This document shows positions 1 through 8,086 of a stretch of 18,430 nucleotides of DNA, one piece after another. The DNA comes from Nitrospirota bacterium. Its GTDB lineage: Bacteria > Nitrospirota > Thermodesulfovibrionia > Thermodesulfovibrionales > JdFR-88. The translations under genes and the position numbers were made by a program. Below the pieces are notes generated by a model. The model was not told the DNA's origin, did not search any database, and was given only the letters and a program-made list of their open reading frames with translations. The DNA lies in NCBI GenBank assembly GCA_021789735.1, contig JAJYJB010000054.1, positions 1 through 18,430 of the forward strand, read 5' to 3'. The stretch's first letter is position 1, and the number at the start of each line of letters is the position of its first letter.

Positions 1-409
1 CCTCCACCGGGATATCCAGTATAGCCGCCATGCGGAGGAGCTTTTCGGGATCCTTTATGCCGTAATCGTCCGTCTTCCCCTCGCCCACTGCCAAAAGCGT
101 AAGGGCCATGCTCCTGCCGTGGTCCGAATGGGCCGCGGTGCCCGCAGCGACCATCCTCAGGAAGTTCCTCGCGGCGATAGTGGAGACGTTCGCGCCGCAG
201 ACGCCCCGTGCCTCTTCCTCGGCATTGGCGCCCACGAGCCTGCAGGGGCCCATGTGGCAGACCTTGCAGCATGCCCCGGACTCGCCTATCGGGCAGGGCT
301 TCATTTTCTCCGCCCTCTCGAAACAGGTGACCAGACCCTGCGATACACCCCACTCGATTATCTTCTCTGCGGCCTCATTCGCACTCTTTATTTTATGTTT
401 TTGCTCCAT
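1..409 (-). CDS. cooS/acsA: Anaerobic carbon monoxide dehydrogenase catalytic subunit, N-terminal part (truncated by window edge)
   Basis: Only the first ~136 codons are inside the window; the gene runs off the left edge. The product interconverts CO2 and CO and supplies CO to acetyl-CoA synthase. Cysteines C39 and C47 (D cluster) and C48, C51, C56 and C71 (B cluster) stand at almost exactly the spacing known for Carboxydothermus CooS-II. They are followed by the conserved TIAAR and AAH-x-x-H-xR stretches also present in Moorella AcsA. The start is ATG at 409-407, with GGAGG (plus-strand 419-423) nine bases upstream. It lies 95 bp downstream of acsB on the same strand, so the two are probably co-transcribed. 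The C cluster and the rest of the catalytic domain cannot be seen, so the enzyme cannot be shown to be complete. Confidence 0.95.
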   Translation of the reverse strand, partial: MEQKHKIKSANEAAEKIIEWGVSQGLVTCFERAEKMKPCPIGESGACCKVCHMGPCRLVGANAEEEARGVCGANVSTIAARNFLRMVAAGTAAHSDHGRSMALTLLAVGEGKTDDYGIKDPEKLLRMAAILDIPVE

Positions 410-504
410 AAAAGTTTTCCTCCGGTGCCGTTTTAGCTTTTTTGCTTTATTGCCTTTCAGTTTTTACCTTTTTGATTTGCTTCCCACGCCGTTCATGGCA
501 CGAT

Positions 505-2703
505 CTATATCATCGGATCCATACCGAGCGCCGGGTGCCCCGTGCCGGAAAGATATTCCAGAAGCTTTTCGGAATCCTCGGCCGCGGTCTCATCCGCTAT
601 CATGTCCAGAAGCCCTGGCACACCCTCTTCGGCGGCCCTGGCATCGAATGCCTCCTTCAGGCTTTCCTTGAGGTTTTTGGTCATCCAGACTATCCTCTTT
701 ATGCCTCCGTCACCGGCAAGAAATTTCTTGCTGGTGATGAAGTTCCTGCCGATGCCCATGAAGCCCGGGGTCTGCATGCCGCCTCCAACGGAGCCTGCAA
801 GTGTCGAAAACTTCATCCCGGCCGGCGTCATGCCCTGGTGCCCTCTTTGCACTATCATGACCCCGTTTGCCTCCGGCACTATTGCTATGATGCACTCGAA
901 GCAGCCGCAGGAGGTCATGGGGTTTTCCATTATCGTGTACAGGTTCAGGGACTCGACCGCGCCTCCGGTTGATTTCTTCAGGTATTCGTCCACGCCCGTG
1001 TACCGGCCGTACCTGGAGTCAAGGAGCTGTCCCTTGGGGACCGGCTGGTTGCCGCCCGTGGGATCGATCTCAAAGGCCGCCCTGGCGTCCAGCCAGTTGT
1101 ACGCGCCGCAGAGCCCCAGCCTTTCAGCCGTTATGATGCACACGTGGCTTGGAGCGAAGCTCTGGCACAAAAGGCAGGAATAGAATGTTTCCACGGACTC
1201 GTCGGTCATCGCGCCAAGCCTGTGGTCCCTTTCGGTATAGGCCTTTCTGGCCTCGTCTCTCATGGCCGTGACTTCCTTCTCATCCGTATAGATGGTGACC
1301 TGCACCTTGTCTATGATGGAGCGGAAGGTATGGCGCATCATGGTGGAAAAGATAAGCCCCAGATGCTCCAGGGTAATGCCCGCGCCTTTGGCGGCGTTGC
1401 TTATCCTTATCCAGTTCAAGTCCCTCTGGCCCATGTGCCACAGTCCCTGCGCCTCGTTTATGCTGTGATGCACTTTTCTTTCAATGACGGACTCGAAGTC
1501 CTTCTGCATCTTCCTGCCCGCGACATCTATCACGAGCCCAAGGGGCATCTTGCCGCCTTTTTCATAGAGCTCCTTCCAGTTATCGCCGACGATGGTGATC
1601 TTGCCGTCCTCGACCTCGTCCATTTCGCGCATGCGGACCCATTCGAAGGCCGCGGTCCGCTGGCCGCCGAACTCTATGAACATGTCCTCTTTGCGGATCC
1701 TCTCACCTTCGAAGGCCGGGCCGTAAGAGACCGGTATCGGGGGCTTTTCAACCACTATCTTCAGTCCCCTCACCTCTATGGCCTTCTGAACTATCTTTGA
1801 GTGGTCGAATTCCTTGTCGACTTCTTCATAGATGCAAACGCCGGTCGGATGCACAACAGGTATATCGGTATCGGCAACCGCGGGGAAGCCCATGTTTATG
1901 GCCCCGGCCCCGGTTGTCCATATTATGTCGTTAAGCTCGCCAAGCACCAGGGCGAACGCAAACACCCTGTCTTTCTGGTATTTGAGGTGCGCCTTGTAAT
2001 CCCCCGGCTTCTTGCCGCCAAAGATGAGGGAGGCCCTTATGGCCCAGTCCAGCGCGTAAAGGGTGTGCTGCGTTTCGGGCCCCAGGGGCACTATCCTGGA
2101 GTCCCATCCCAGCGCTACGCCTTTCCTTAAAAGCTGCTTGGTGACGCTGTTGCCGTTCACATTGCCCGAAAGGAAGGTAAGGATGTTCTTCTCCTGCAGC
2201 TCGGAGACTATCTTGACCGCCGTATCGTCATCGGGCGCGGCTCCGATGATGGCGGCAAAACCCGGCATGGTGCCGTCAACAAGCTGAATGCCCAGGTTTC
2301 TCTGTATGGTGTCTGTAATGAACCCGTTGTAGACATAACCCGTTTCCGGATCAACCGCCGGCTCCAGCCCCAGCACCGTCCTTGCCGCAAGCCATATTTC
2401 CTCCGCAAACAGGGTGGCCATGCCGGAATCCAGGGCCTCGCCCAGGTACGGCTTCCAGATCTGCTCCGCGGGCTCCTCATGCAGCAGTTCCCTCGCAAAA
2501 CCAAGAGCGGTCCGCATGTCCCCAAGCGTTTTTACCGGAAAGCCTGTCATCGCGTAAATCATTGGAAGATAGAAAGCGGTATCGACGAATTCGAACCGGT
2601 ACCCCTCACCTTTTTCGGCTATCGCCTTTTCAAGCAACTCCCCGGCTTCTCTGTATAACCGGTTAGCGCCTCTTATCGCCGCTGTGGCGATTATCTTGGA
2701 CAT
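505..2703 (-). CDS. acsB: Acetyl-CoA synthase (CODH/ACS complex beta subunit)
   Basis: Joins a methyl group from the corrinoid protein, CO from CODH and CoA to make acetyl-CoA. At 732 aa it is about the length of Moorella AcsB (729 aa). All A-cluster ligands are visible: C510, C513, C522 and C532 for the [4Fe-4S] cubane, and C599-G-C601 for the two nickel sites. Each is offset by four from the Moorella numbering (506/509/518/528/595/597), so the active site looks intact. The residues just before the CGC motif and the glycine-rich stretch after it (GSVGGGMQTPGFMGIG) are also family-typical. A strong AAGGAGG (plus-strand 2715-2721) lies 11 bases before the ATG. The gene follows the nuoG-like gene after a 288-bp gap holding a candidate promoter, so it may have its own transcript with cooS. 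Confidence 0.97.
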   Translation of the reverse strand: MSKIIATAAIRGANRLYREAGELLEKAIAEKGEGYRFEFVDTAFYLPMIYAMTGFPVKTLGDMRTALGFARELLHEEPAEQIWKPYLGEALDSGMATLFAEEIWLAARTVLGLEPAVDPETGYVYNGFITDTIQRNLGIQLVDGTMPGFAAIIGAAPDDDTAVKIVSELQEKNILTFLSGNVNGNSVTKQLLRKGVALGWDSRIVPLGPETQHTLYALDWAIRASLIFGGKKPGDYKAHLKYQKDRVFAFALVLGELNDIIWTTGAGAINMGFPAVADTDIPVVHPTGVCIYEEVDKEFDHSKIVQKAIEVRGLKIVVEKPPIPVSYGPAFEGERIRKEDMFIEFGGQRTAAFEWVRMREMDEVEDGKITIVGDNWKELYEKGGKMPLGLVIDVAGRKMQKDFESVIERKVHHSINEAQGLWHMGQRDLNWIRISNAAKGAGITLEHLGLIFSTMMRHTFRSIIDKVQVTIYTDEKEVTAMRDEARKAYTERDHRLGAMTDESVETFYSCLLCQSFAPSHVCIITAERLGLCGAYNWLDARAAFEIDPTGGNQPVPKGQLLDSRYGRYTGVDEYLKKSTGGAVESLNLYTIMENPMTSCGCFECIIAIVPEANGVMIVQRGHQGMTPAGMKFSTLAGSVGGGMQTPGFMGIGRNFITSKKFLAGDGGIKRIVWMTKNLKESLKEAFDARAAEEGVPGLLDMIADETAAEDSEKLLEYLSGTGHPALGMDPMI

Positions 2704-2765
2704 TTTGCCACTGACCTCCTTCTATCCTCGGTAGAAATGTTTGATTCTATCATCAGACTGCATTT

Positions 2766-2795
2766 ATTTTACAAAAGCCTTTCTTTTTAAATCAA
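2766..2795 (-). promoter_or_regulatory. Candidate sigma70-type promoter for acsB-cooS
   Basis: On the minus strand a TTGATT -35 (2795-2790) and a TAAAAT -10 (2771-2766) are separated by 18 bases, in an AT-rich stretch about 60 bp before the acsB start. A second possible -10, TATAAT at 2817-2812, lacks a good -35 at the right distance. Predicted from consensus only. Confidence 0.4.
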
Positions 2796-2924
2796 TTTTT
2801 ACCAGATTAATATTATATAACAGAAAAGGAAAGCAACCGATTCCTGCTTATGAAAAAATAAAAAAAAATAATAACATAGCGCATTCGGGATCTGAGAAAA
2901 CGGAGGGGAAAACCGGGAATGTGA

Positions 2925-2976
2925 TTTTTTTGCCCACCCCCGGCCCTGCTGAAGGGCGCAGGAGGCGGGCAAAAAA
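2925..2976. repeat. Long imperfect stem-loop downstream of the nuoG-like gene
   Basis: The outer arms TTTTTTGCCC (2926-2935) and GGGCAAAAAA (2967-2976) pair perfectly. An inner stem GCCCT/AGGGC (2943-2947 / 2953-2957) closes a five-base loop, and C-rich/G-rich segments between them pair with a mismatch. It sits 16 bp past the nuoG-like stop. On the minus strand the hairpin is followed by A rather than T, so it is not a textbook intrinsic terminator for that operon. On the plus strand a T-rich tract follows at 2981-2994. It may block or protect the 3' end of the nuo-like transcript. Confidence 0.5.
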
Positions 2977-2992
2977 TAAATTTTTTTATTTT

Positions 2993-5044
2993 TTATGCGC
3001 GGACCTTCGCCTCCTTGAGCCAAAGGAGCCTTGACCCGCTTATCACAGTGGCGTTCAGGGACTCGATCATCTCATCGGGCTCCACATCAAAACCTTCCGT
3101 ACGTTCAAATGGTCTGAACTTTTTTTGCGTCTGGGCAGCCTCGGGAAAACCCCCGCCGACCTCTTTTATGTCCGCGCCCATCGCCTTTGCCACCTTGGCG
3201 AATATCATCCTGTGCGGCCTGGCAAGGCCAGCGGGCTCGATGGCTTTGCATACCTTCCGGAGCCTTCCCAGATAATCGACTATGGTACCGTCGGCCTCAA
3301 GGTACGCCGCAGAGGGCAGCACCACATCCGCCTGTTTGGCAAGCTCCGTCATATGCGAGGCCTGGACAATTAGGAAATCCGTTTGGGGCCTCGTCTTGAC
3401 GGGCACCTCGCCAACAGCATAAAGCGCCTTCACCCCGCTCGATGCCATTTCTTTGTAAGACTTTCCCGCTCCTCGCAGGCCGATGGCGGCAACCCCCTTC
3501 GCGTTGCTCTCTAGCGGGACCGAAACAACCTTCCCCTTCAGCAGACCCAGGTTCGCTGCGGCAAGATACATGGCCGGAGAGACAAGCACGACGGGTTTTT
3601 TGGCCTGGGCAAAAAGGTCCGCGGCTTTTTGGGCATCCGCGCTGACGGACGCCCCGGAGACCGCGGAGGCCAGCTCCTTATTACCGTTAATCCCCTTGTC
3701 GATCACGGCCTTCACGAAAAATTTCAGGGAATCCGCCTCGCTGCCCGTCAGGTTCACTGAAGCCACCTGGGAAAGCGCCGATTCCCGGCTATTGATAACA
3801 ACAAGTTTGGTCCCTGCTTCCATCCTCTTTCTTATCGCCGCGTCGATCCCGGGCAGGACCCTTTTCCACTGGTCCGGATACAGGTCCACAACCACAAAAA
3901 GATCACAGGACTCAAGACCGTCCTCGCTGTCCGACATGAGCGTCTCCGGGGTTGAGTAAAGGCTGGCGGTCGTATCGATATTGGATATCCCGGCCGACTC
4001 AGCCAGACCCTTTAGCATAAGTGCGTCCTCATTCAGCAAACCGGCTGTTGCTATGAATCCCGCGTTCTTGCCAGCGGCCTTAAGACCGTCCGCAGCCGTT
4101 TGAATGGCATCCTCCCAGGAGGTCTCCTTAAGCTCTCCTCCCACGCGCTTCATGGGGACGGTTGCCCTGAGGTCTGCCTCTATGCAATCGAAACCGTATC
4201 TTCCGTACGCGCAGATGTACCGTTCGGCAGAGCCGGCGGACGGGCCGGCGTTTATCTTCATTACCCTGCCGTCCTTTGTGCTTGCATTTATTGCGCAGCC
4301 GTTGCCGCAAAGCAGGCATGTGGAGTTGACGCCCTTGAAATCCCATTCCCTTCCCTTGCGCCACCTGTCCGCCTCAAGCAGGGCGTTCACGGGGCACACA
4401 TCCACGCAGCTGCCGCAGAAGGTGCATCCGGACTCCTGAAGCGGCCTGTCTTCCGCCGTTACGACCTTTGAGCCAACTCCCCTGCCCATGAATTCCAGCA
4501 CTGTCGTCCCCTGGCTTTTGCAGGCCCTTACGCACCTGCCGCACAGAATGCAATACTCGGGGTCGCGCTTTATGAACGGGTTTGCCTCGTCCGCCGGATA
4601 GCCCTGTTTCTTTCTTGTAAAGGAAGACTCTTTTATCCCCATTTCGTAGGCATATTCCTGAAGGCTGCACACGCCAGCCTTGGTGCAGGTCATGCAGTCC
4701 AGGGGGTGCATCGAGAGGATAAGGTCTATTACGAATTTCCTTACGTCATTTATCTTCTCGCTGCTCGTGATGACGGCCATGCCGTCTTTGGCCTTCGTGG
4801 TGCAGGCGGTGAGCGGGGCCTTCATGCCCTCCACCTCCACAAGGCACAGCCTGCATGCGCCGATACCCTTCATCCCCTTGAGATAGCAGAGGTTCGGTAT
4901 GTGCACGCCGGCAAGCTCCGCCGCCTCTATAAGGTTCACACCCTCAGGCACCTGGGTCTCCCTGCCGTTTATCTTTACCTTTATGGTCCCAGACATTTTT
5001 TCCGATATCCTTTCCGGCAACTTTTCCGACACTTTCTCCGACAT
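2993..5044 (-). CDS. NuoG-like iron-sulfur / molybdopterin-fold oxidoreductase subunit without formate dehydrogenase active-site residues
   Basis: A 683-aa multi-cluster protein. In order it has an N-terminal [2Fe-2S] domain (C53, C64, C67, C81), a His-Cys cluster (H113, C117, C120, C126), two [4Fe-4S] ferredoxin motifs (C165-C175 and C207-C217), a further [4Fe-4S] site at the entry to the molybdopterin fold (C243, C246, C250, C278), then a shortened molybdopterin-oxidoreductase-like domain. The lysine that follows the last cluster cysteine in formate dehydrogenases (CxKG) is Tyr here. The Sec/Cys-His pair aligns to Y363-S364, by eye via the N-x-D motif at 355-357. It is therefore more likely an electron-wiring subunit like NuoG than a formate dehydrogenase. 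The first 16 residues are a charged SEK-repeat extension. The last gene of the nuo-like module; it could still bind a pterin. Confidence 0.85.
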   Translation of the reverse strand: MSEKVSEKLPERISEKMSGTIKVKINGRETQVPEGVNLIEAAELAGVHIPNLCYLKGMKGIGACRLCLVEVEGMKAPLTACTTKAKDGMAVITSSEKINDVRKFVIDLILSMHPLDCMTCTKAGVCSLQEYAYEMGIKESSFTRKKQGYPADEANPFIKRDPEYCILCGRCVRACKSQGTTVLEFMGRGVGSKVVTAEDRPLQESGCTFCGSCVDVCPVNALLEADRWRKGREWDFKGVNSTCLLCGNGCAINASTKDGRVMKINAGPSAGSAERYICAYGRYGFDCIEADLRATVPMKRVGGELKETSWEDAIQTAADGLKAAGKNAGFIATAGLLNEDALMLKGLAESAGISNIDTTASLYSTPETLMSDSEDGLESCDLFVVVDLYPDQWKRVLPGIDAAIRKRMEAGTKLVVINSRESALSQVASVNLTGSEADSLKFFVKAVIDKGINGNKELASAVSGASVSADAQKAADLFAQAKKPVVLVSPAMYLAAANLGLLKGKVVSVPLESNAKGVAAIGLRGAGKSYKEMASSGVKALYAVGEVPVKTRPQTDFLIVQASHMTELAKQADVVLPSAAYLEADGTIVDYLGRLRKVCKAIEPAGLARPHRMIFAKVAKAMGADIKEVGGGFPEAAQTQKKFRPFERTEGFDVEPDEMIESLNATVISGSRLLWLKEAKVRA

Positions 5045-5054
5045 GGGGGAAATT

Positions 5055-5060
5055 CCTCCT
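5055..5060 (-). promoter_or_regulatory. Ribosome binding site fixing the nuoG-like start
   Basis: AGGAGG on the minus strand lies ten bases before the ATG at 5044-5042. It supports the long form with the 16-residue SEK-rich leader, rather than the internal Met17 from which the [2Fe-2S] domain begins. Confidence 0.7.
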
Positions 5061-5117
5061 GATCCGGGCTTTTAAATTTGATCTGATCTAAAATTTCTCC
5101 GAAACCTGCTTCTGTAT

Positions 5118-5717
5118 TCAGGCCATCACCGGTTCTGGGGCACGGTCCGCGATCTCTATGGCGCCTACTGGACAGGCCCGCAGGCAGTCTCCGCATTTAA
5201 CGCACCTTTTCTGCCTTATCTCGAAAGGCGGATAACCCGTGAGGTAATGTTTTCTTTTCTCGCCGAATATCGCGCCATGCGTACAGGCGTCCTTACAAAG
5301 GCCGCACCTTGTGCATTTCTCCGGGTCCACCCTGAACTCTATGAGCCCCAAACACTGTTTTTCGGGACACCTGCCACCCGCACCGGACTGTCCCACATGG
5401 ACGGAAAACGAGCCAGCCTCCATCCACTCCAGCAGAAAACGCGCCGTGTCCTTCCCCTTTTTACACATGGAGGCCTCAAGCATGGATCCGGCTATACGCT
5501 TAAGCACGCCTGTGTCCGCTTCGGTTCCACGTCCCTCCGTGATATTCTCCAGCCTCCTTTTGGCCTCGAAGCTGCCAAGGGAGCACGGGAAGCACTTGCC
5601 GCACATGGGGCCCTCAAGGAAGCCCGTCACATAATAGAGAGCCTTCTGCACGGGGCATCCTTTGGCCTGCGCGGCGGTCTTTATGTCTTCGACTTTAAGT
5701 TCCTTCTTCTCATCCAT
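5118..5717 (-). CDS. Stand-alone NuoF C-terminal-type [4Fe-4S] domain fused to a 2x[4Fe-4S] ferredoxin
   Basis: A 199-aa protein that looks like the tail of a HydB/NuoF subunit without its flavin and NADH domains. Residues ~35-90 hold the NADH_4Fe-4S signature GKCxPCxxG, with likely ligands C39, C42, C45 and C85. Two extra cysteines (C117, C122) follow. Residues ~130-190 carry two classic ferredoxin motifs, CTRCGLCKDAC and CVKCGDCLRACPVGAI. No GRGGAGFP nucleotide loop is present, so it cannot bind FMN/NADH by itself. It starts 12 bp after the nuoF-like stop, with GGGGTGAT as a possible ribosome binding site, and precedes the nuoG-like gene, so it is probably an additional electron-carrying subunit of the same complex. 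The exact role is unknown. Confidence 0.85.
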   Translation of the reverse strand: MDEKKELKVEDIKTAAQAKGCPVQKALYYVTGFLEGPMCGKCFPCSLGSFEAKRRLENITEGRGTEADTGVLKRIAGSMLEASMCKKGKDTARFLLEWMEAGSFSVHVGQSGAGGRCPEKQCLGLIEFRVDPEKCTRCGLCKDACTHGAIFGEKRKHYLTGYPPFEIRQKRCVKCGDCLRACPVGAIEIADRAPEPVMA

Positions 5718-5729
5718 GAAAGATCACCC

Positions 5730-8081
5730 CTAGTAGATGTCTTCGGCCATGAAGATGATTTCAGGCAGCATATACGAAACCAGGTCCCTGTAGGAGACAA
5801 TCCCTATTATCTTTTCGTCCTCCATCACGGGAAGGTGCCTTATCTTCCTTTCGGACATCAGGCTCACCGCCACACTTATGTCCGTGGCCGCATCCAGCGT
5901 TACGGGATTTTGCGACATCACGTCCTTCACCGTTTTCTGCTTGAACAGGACGTTCTTGGCGAAGCAGTGCATGATGTCCCTTTCGGTGAATATGCCGACC
6001 AGTTTCTGCTGGTTATTGAAAACCAGTATGGACCCTACGTTCTGTCCGTCCATCTTGGTTACGGCATCGGTCACGGGACAGTCTTCGCCACAGGCCACTA
6101 TGTTCGTGGGCTTTGCTTTTACGAGGTCTTTAAGCGTCATGCTGACCCTCCTTTCAAGTATCTCTATCTTATCCTCGGGGATCTTGAACTGCTCCTCCAG
6201 CCTGGCCACGCTGTGCTTCCTTATCTTCACCGCGCCCACCGGGCAGGCGTCATAACATGCCTTGCATTTCTGGCAAAGGTCCTGGTCTACGAAGTACTTG
6301 TCCTTACCCTCTTTTACCGCGCCGTAGGCGCAGGCCTCCTTGCAGAGGCCGCACCGTATGCACTCCGTGAGGTTTATGGCGAACACCCCCATGCCCTTGC
6401 AGGCCTTCGCCCTGCAGTATTTATCGTAAATATGCTCCTCGTACTCCTGCCTGAAATACTTTATGGTGCTTAAAACCGGATTGGGCGCGCTCTGGCCAAG
6501 TCCGCACAAGGAGCCTCTCTGGACCATATGGCCGATGCTTATGAGCCTCTCTATGTCGCGTGTCTGCCCCTGCCCCTTCGTTATCCTCTCCAGTATCTGG
6601 AGCATCTGGTAGGTGCCTATCCTGCACGGAGGGCATTTGCCGCAGGATTCCGACTGGGTGAAGGAGAGGAAGTATTTGGCCACGTCCACCATGCATGTGT
6701 CCTCATCCATTACGACCATTCCGCCGGAGCCCATCATGGAACCGGCCTTCCAGAGGGAGTCAAAATCCACCTTCAGGTCCAGGTAGCTGGCGGGAAGACA
6801 TCCGCCTGAAGGGCCGCCGGTCTGCACGGCCTTCAGCTTCTTGTCGCCTATTATCCCTCCGCCTATGTCGTATATTATTTCTCTCAGCGTCATGCCCATC
6901 GGCACCTCGACGAGGCCCGTGTTCTTGACCTTGCCGGTAAGTGCGAAGACCTTTGTGCCGGGCGATGTCTCTGTGCCTATGCTCCGGAACCAGCCCGCAC
7001 CCTTCTCCACTATGGGCGCAACGCACGCATATGTCTCTATGTTGTTTAAGTTGCTGGGATAGCCCCACACGCCGCCGCCCCTCTCCGAGAGCCTTGGGGG
7101 ACGCGGCCTCGGAAACCCTCGCTCTCCCTCTATCGAGGCCACCAGCGCAGTGGATTCGCCGCACACGAAGGCCCCGGCGCCTTCCCTCACGTCCAGATGG
7201 AAACTGAATTCCGTCCCAAGTATATTGCCGCCAAGCAGTCCCAGTTCCCCGGCCTGCGCTATCGCGTGCTTCAGGTGCTTTACCGCAAGCGGGTACTCGT
7301 GCCTTACATACACGAAACCGTATTTCGCCCCTATGGCGTAGGCGCACAGGAGCATACCCTCAAACAGGCTGTGAGGGTCACCTTCCATGATGGAGCGGTC
7401 CATGAAGGCCCCCGGGTCTCCCTCGTCGCCGTTGGCTATGACGAACTTCGTGTGCTCAGGGCCGCTTTTTGCATGTCTCCATTTTTTGCCGGCGGGAAAG
7501 CCCGCTCCGCCCCTGCCCCTGAGGTTCGCCTTGTCCACCTCGTCCATCACCTCATCCGGGGTCATGGTGGAGAGGGCCTTTTCAAGAGCCTTGTACCCGC
7601 CCACCGCGATGTAGTGAAGGATGTTCGTAGGGTCTATCTTGTCATTGTTTCTAAGCGCTATGCGCGTCTGTTTTTTATAGAAAGGCAGCTCCAGCATGTC
7701 CGCTACCGGCTCGCTCAGGATGTCCTCTCTGTAAAGGGCGTTTCTGTACGGGGTCTTTCCCACCATTGTGTAGCCCACGAGGTCCGGCACCTGACCGGCC
7801 TTTACCCTCTGGTAGAAGATGCCCTCCGGCTCCACCTTCATGACCGGGCCCTTCTGGCACATACCCTGGCATCCGGTCTTTATTATCTCGACATCGATGC
7901 CCCTTTTCCCGGCATCTTCCTCGAGGGCGCTTATGACTTTGTGAGAGCCAAGGGCTGTGCAGGCGGTGCCGCAGCAGACCCTCGCCCTGGCCCGTCCGGG
8001 GTCGAAAAGCTCAGTTTCGAGCCTCGCCCTGAGCGCCTTCAGGTCATCTATGCTTTGCAGTTTCTGGTTTTTTATTTCCAT
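5730..8081 (-). CDS. NuoF/HydB-like NAD(H)-binding flavoprotein with ferredoxin domain and C-terminal CBS pair
   Basis: A 783-aa NAD(P)H-oxidising subunit. Domains in order: a thioredoxin-fold [2Fe-2S] domain (C36/C37, C41, C71, C75); the FMN/NADH core with the GRGGAGFP loop at about residue 190 and NGDEGDPGAFMDR soon after; the SLBB region; the NADH_4Fe-4S motif ESCGKCPPCRIG at about residue 480; two [4Fe-4S] ferredoxin motifs at about 565-620; and two CBS repeats (~645-705 and ~710-770, the second with RHLPVMEDEKIIGIVSYRDL). The architecture up to the ferredoxins is that of HydB of bifurcating [FeFe]-hydrogenases. The CBS pair is extra and usually binds AMP, ATP or related ligands. It begins 5 bp after the nuoE-like stop, with GGGGAGGG inside that gene's end, so the two are translationally linked. 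Confidence 0.93.
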   Translation of the reverse strand: MEIKNQKLQSIDDLKALRARLETELFDPGRARARVCCGTACTALGSHKVISALEEDAGKRGIDVEIIKTGCQGMCQKGPVMKVEPEGIFYQRVKAGQVPDLVGYTMVGKTPYRNALYREDILSEPVADMLELPFYKKQTRIALRNNDKIDPTNILHYIAVGGYKALEKALSTMTPDEVMDEVDKANLRGRGGAGFPAGKKWRHAKSGPEHTKFVIANGDEGDPGAFMDRSIMEGDPHSLFEGMLLCAYAIGAKYGFVYVRHEYPLAVKHLKHAIAQAGELGLLGGNILGTEFSFHLDVREGAGAFVCGESTALVASIEGERGFPRPRPPRLSERGGGVWGYPSNLNNIETYACVAPIVEKGAGWFRSIGTETSPGTKVFALTGKVKNTGLVEVPMGMTLREIIYDIGGGIIGDKKLKAVQTGGPSGGCLPASYLDLKVDFDSLWKAGSMMGSGGMVVMDEDTCMVDVAKYFLSFTQSESCGKCPPCRIGTYQMLQILERITKGQGQTRDIERLISIGHMVQRGSLCGLGQSAPNPVLSTIKYFRQEYEEHIYDKYCRAKACKGMGVFAINLTECIRCGLCKEACAYGAVKEGKDKYFVDQDLCQKCKACYDACPVGAVKIRKHSVARLEEQFKIPEDKIEILERRVSMTLKDLVKAKPTNIVACGEDCPVTDAVTKMDGQNVGSILVFNNQQKLVGIFTERDIMHCFAKNVLFKQKTVKDVMSQNPVTLDAATDISVAVSLMSERKIRHLPVMEDEKIIGIVSYRDLVSYMLPEIIFMAEDIY

Positions 8082-8086
8082 AAACT

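Noticed and set aside
2993..5044. Annotation of the NuoG-like gene as a formate dehydrogenase alpha subunit.
   Set aside because: The Sec/Cys-His site reads Tyr-Ser and the CxKG lysine is missing. No in-frame TGA that could encode Sec lies within the reading frame.
5247..6473. A long open plus-strand frame (about 400 codons) opposite the NuoF-tail and NuoF-like genes.
   Set aside because: The minus-strand proteins have unmistakable cofactor motifs. The plus-strand translation is rich in His/Arg/Tyr with no recognisable domain, typical of an antisense shadow in GC-rich DNA.
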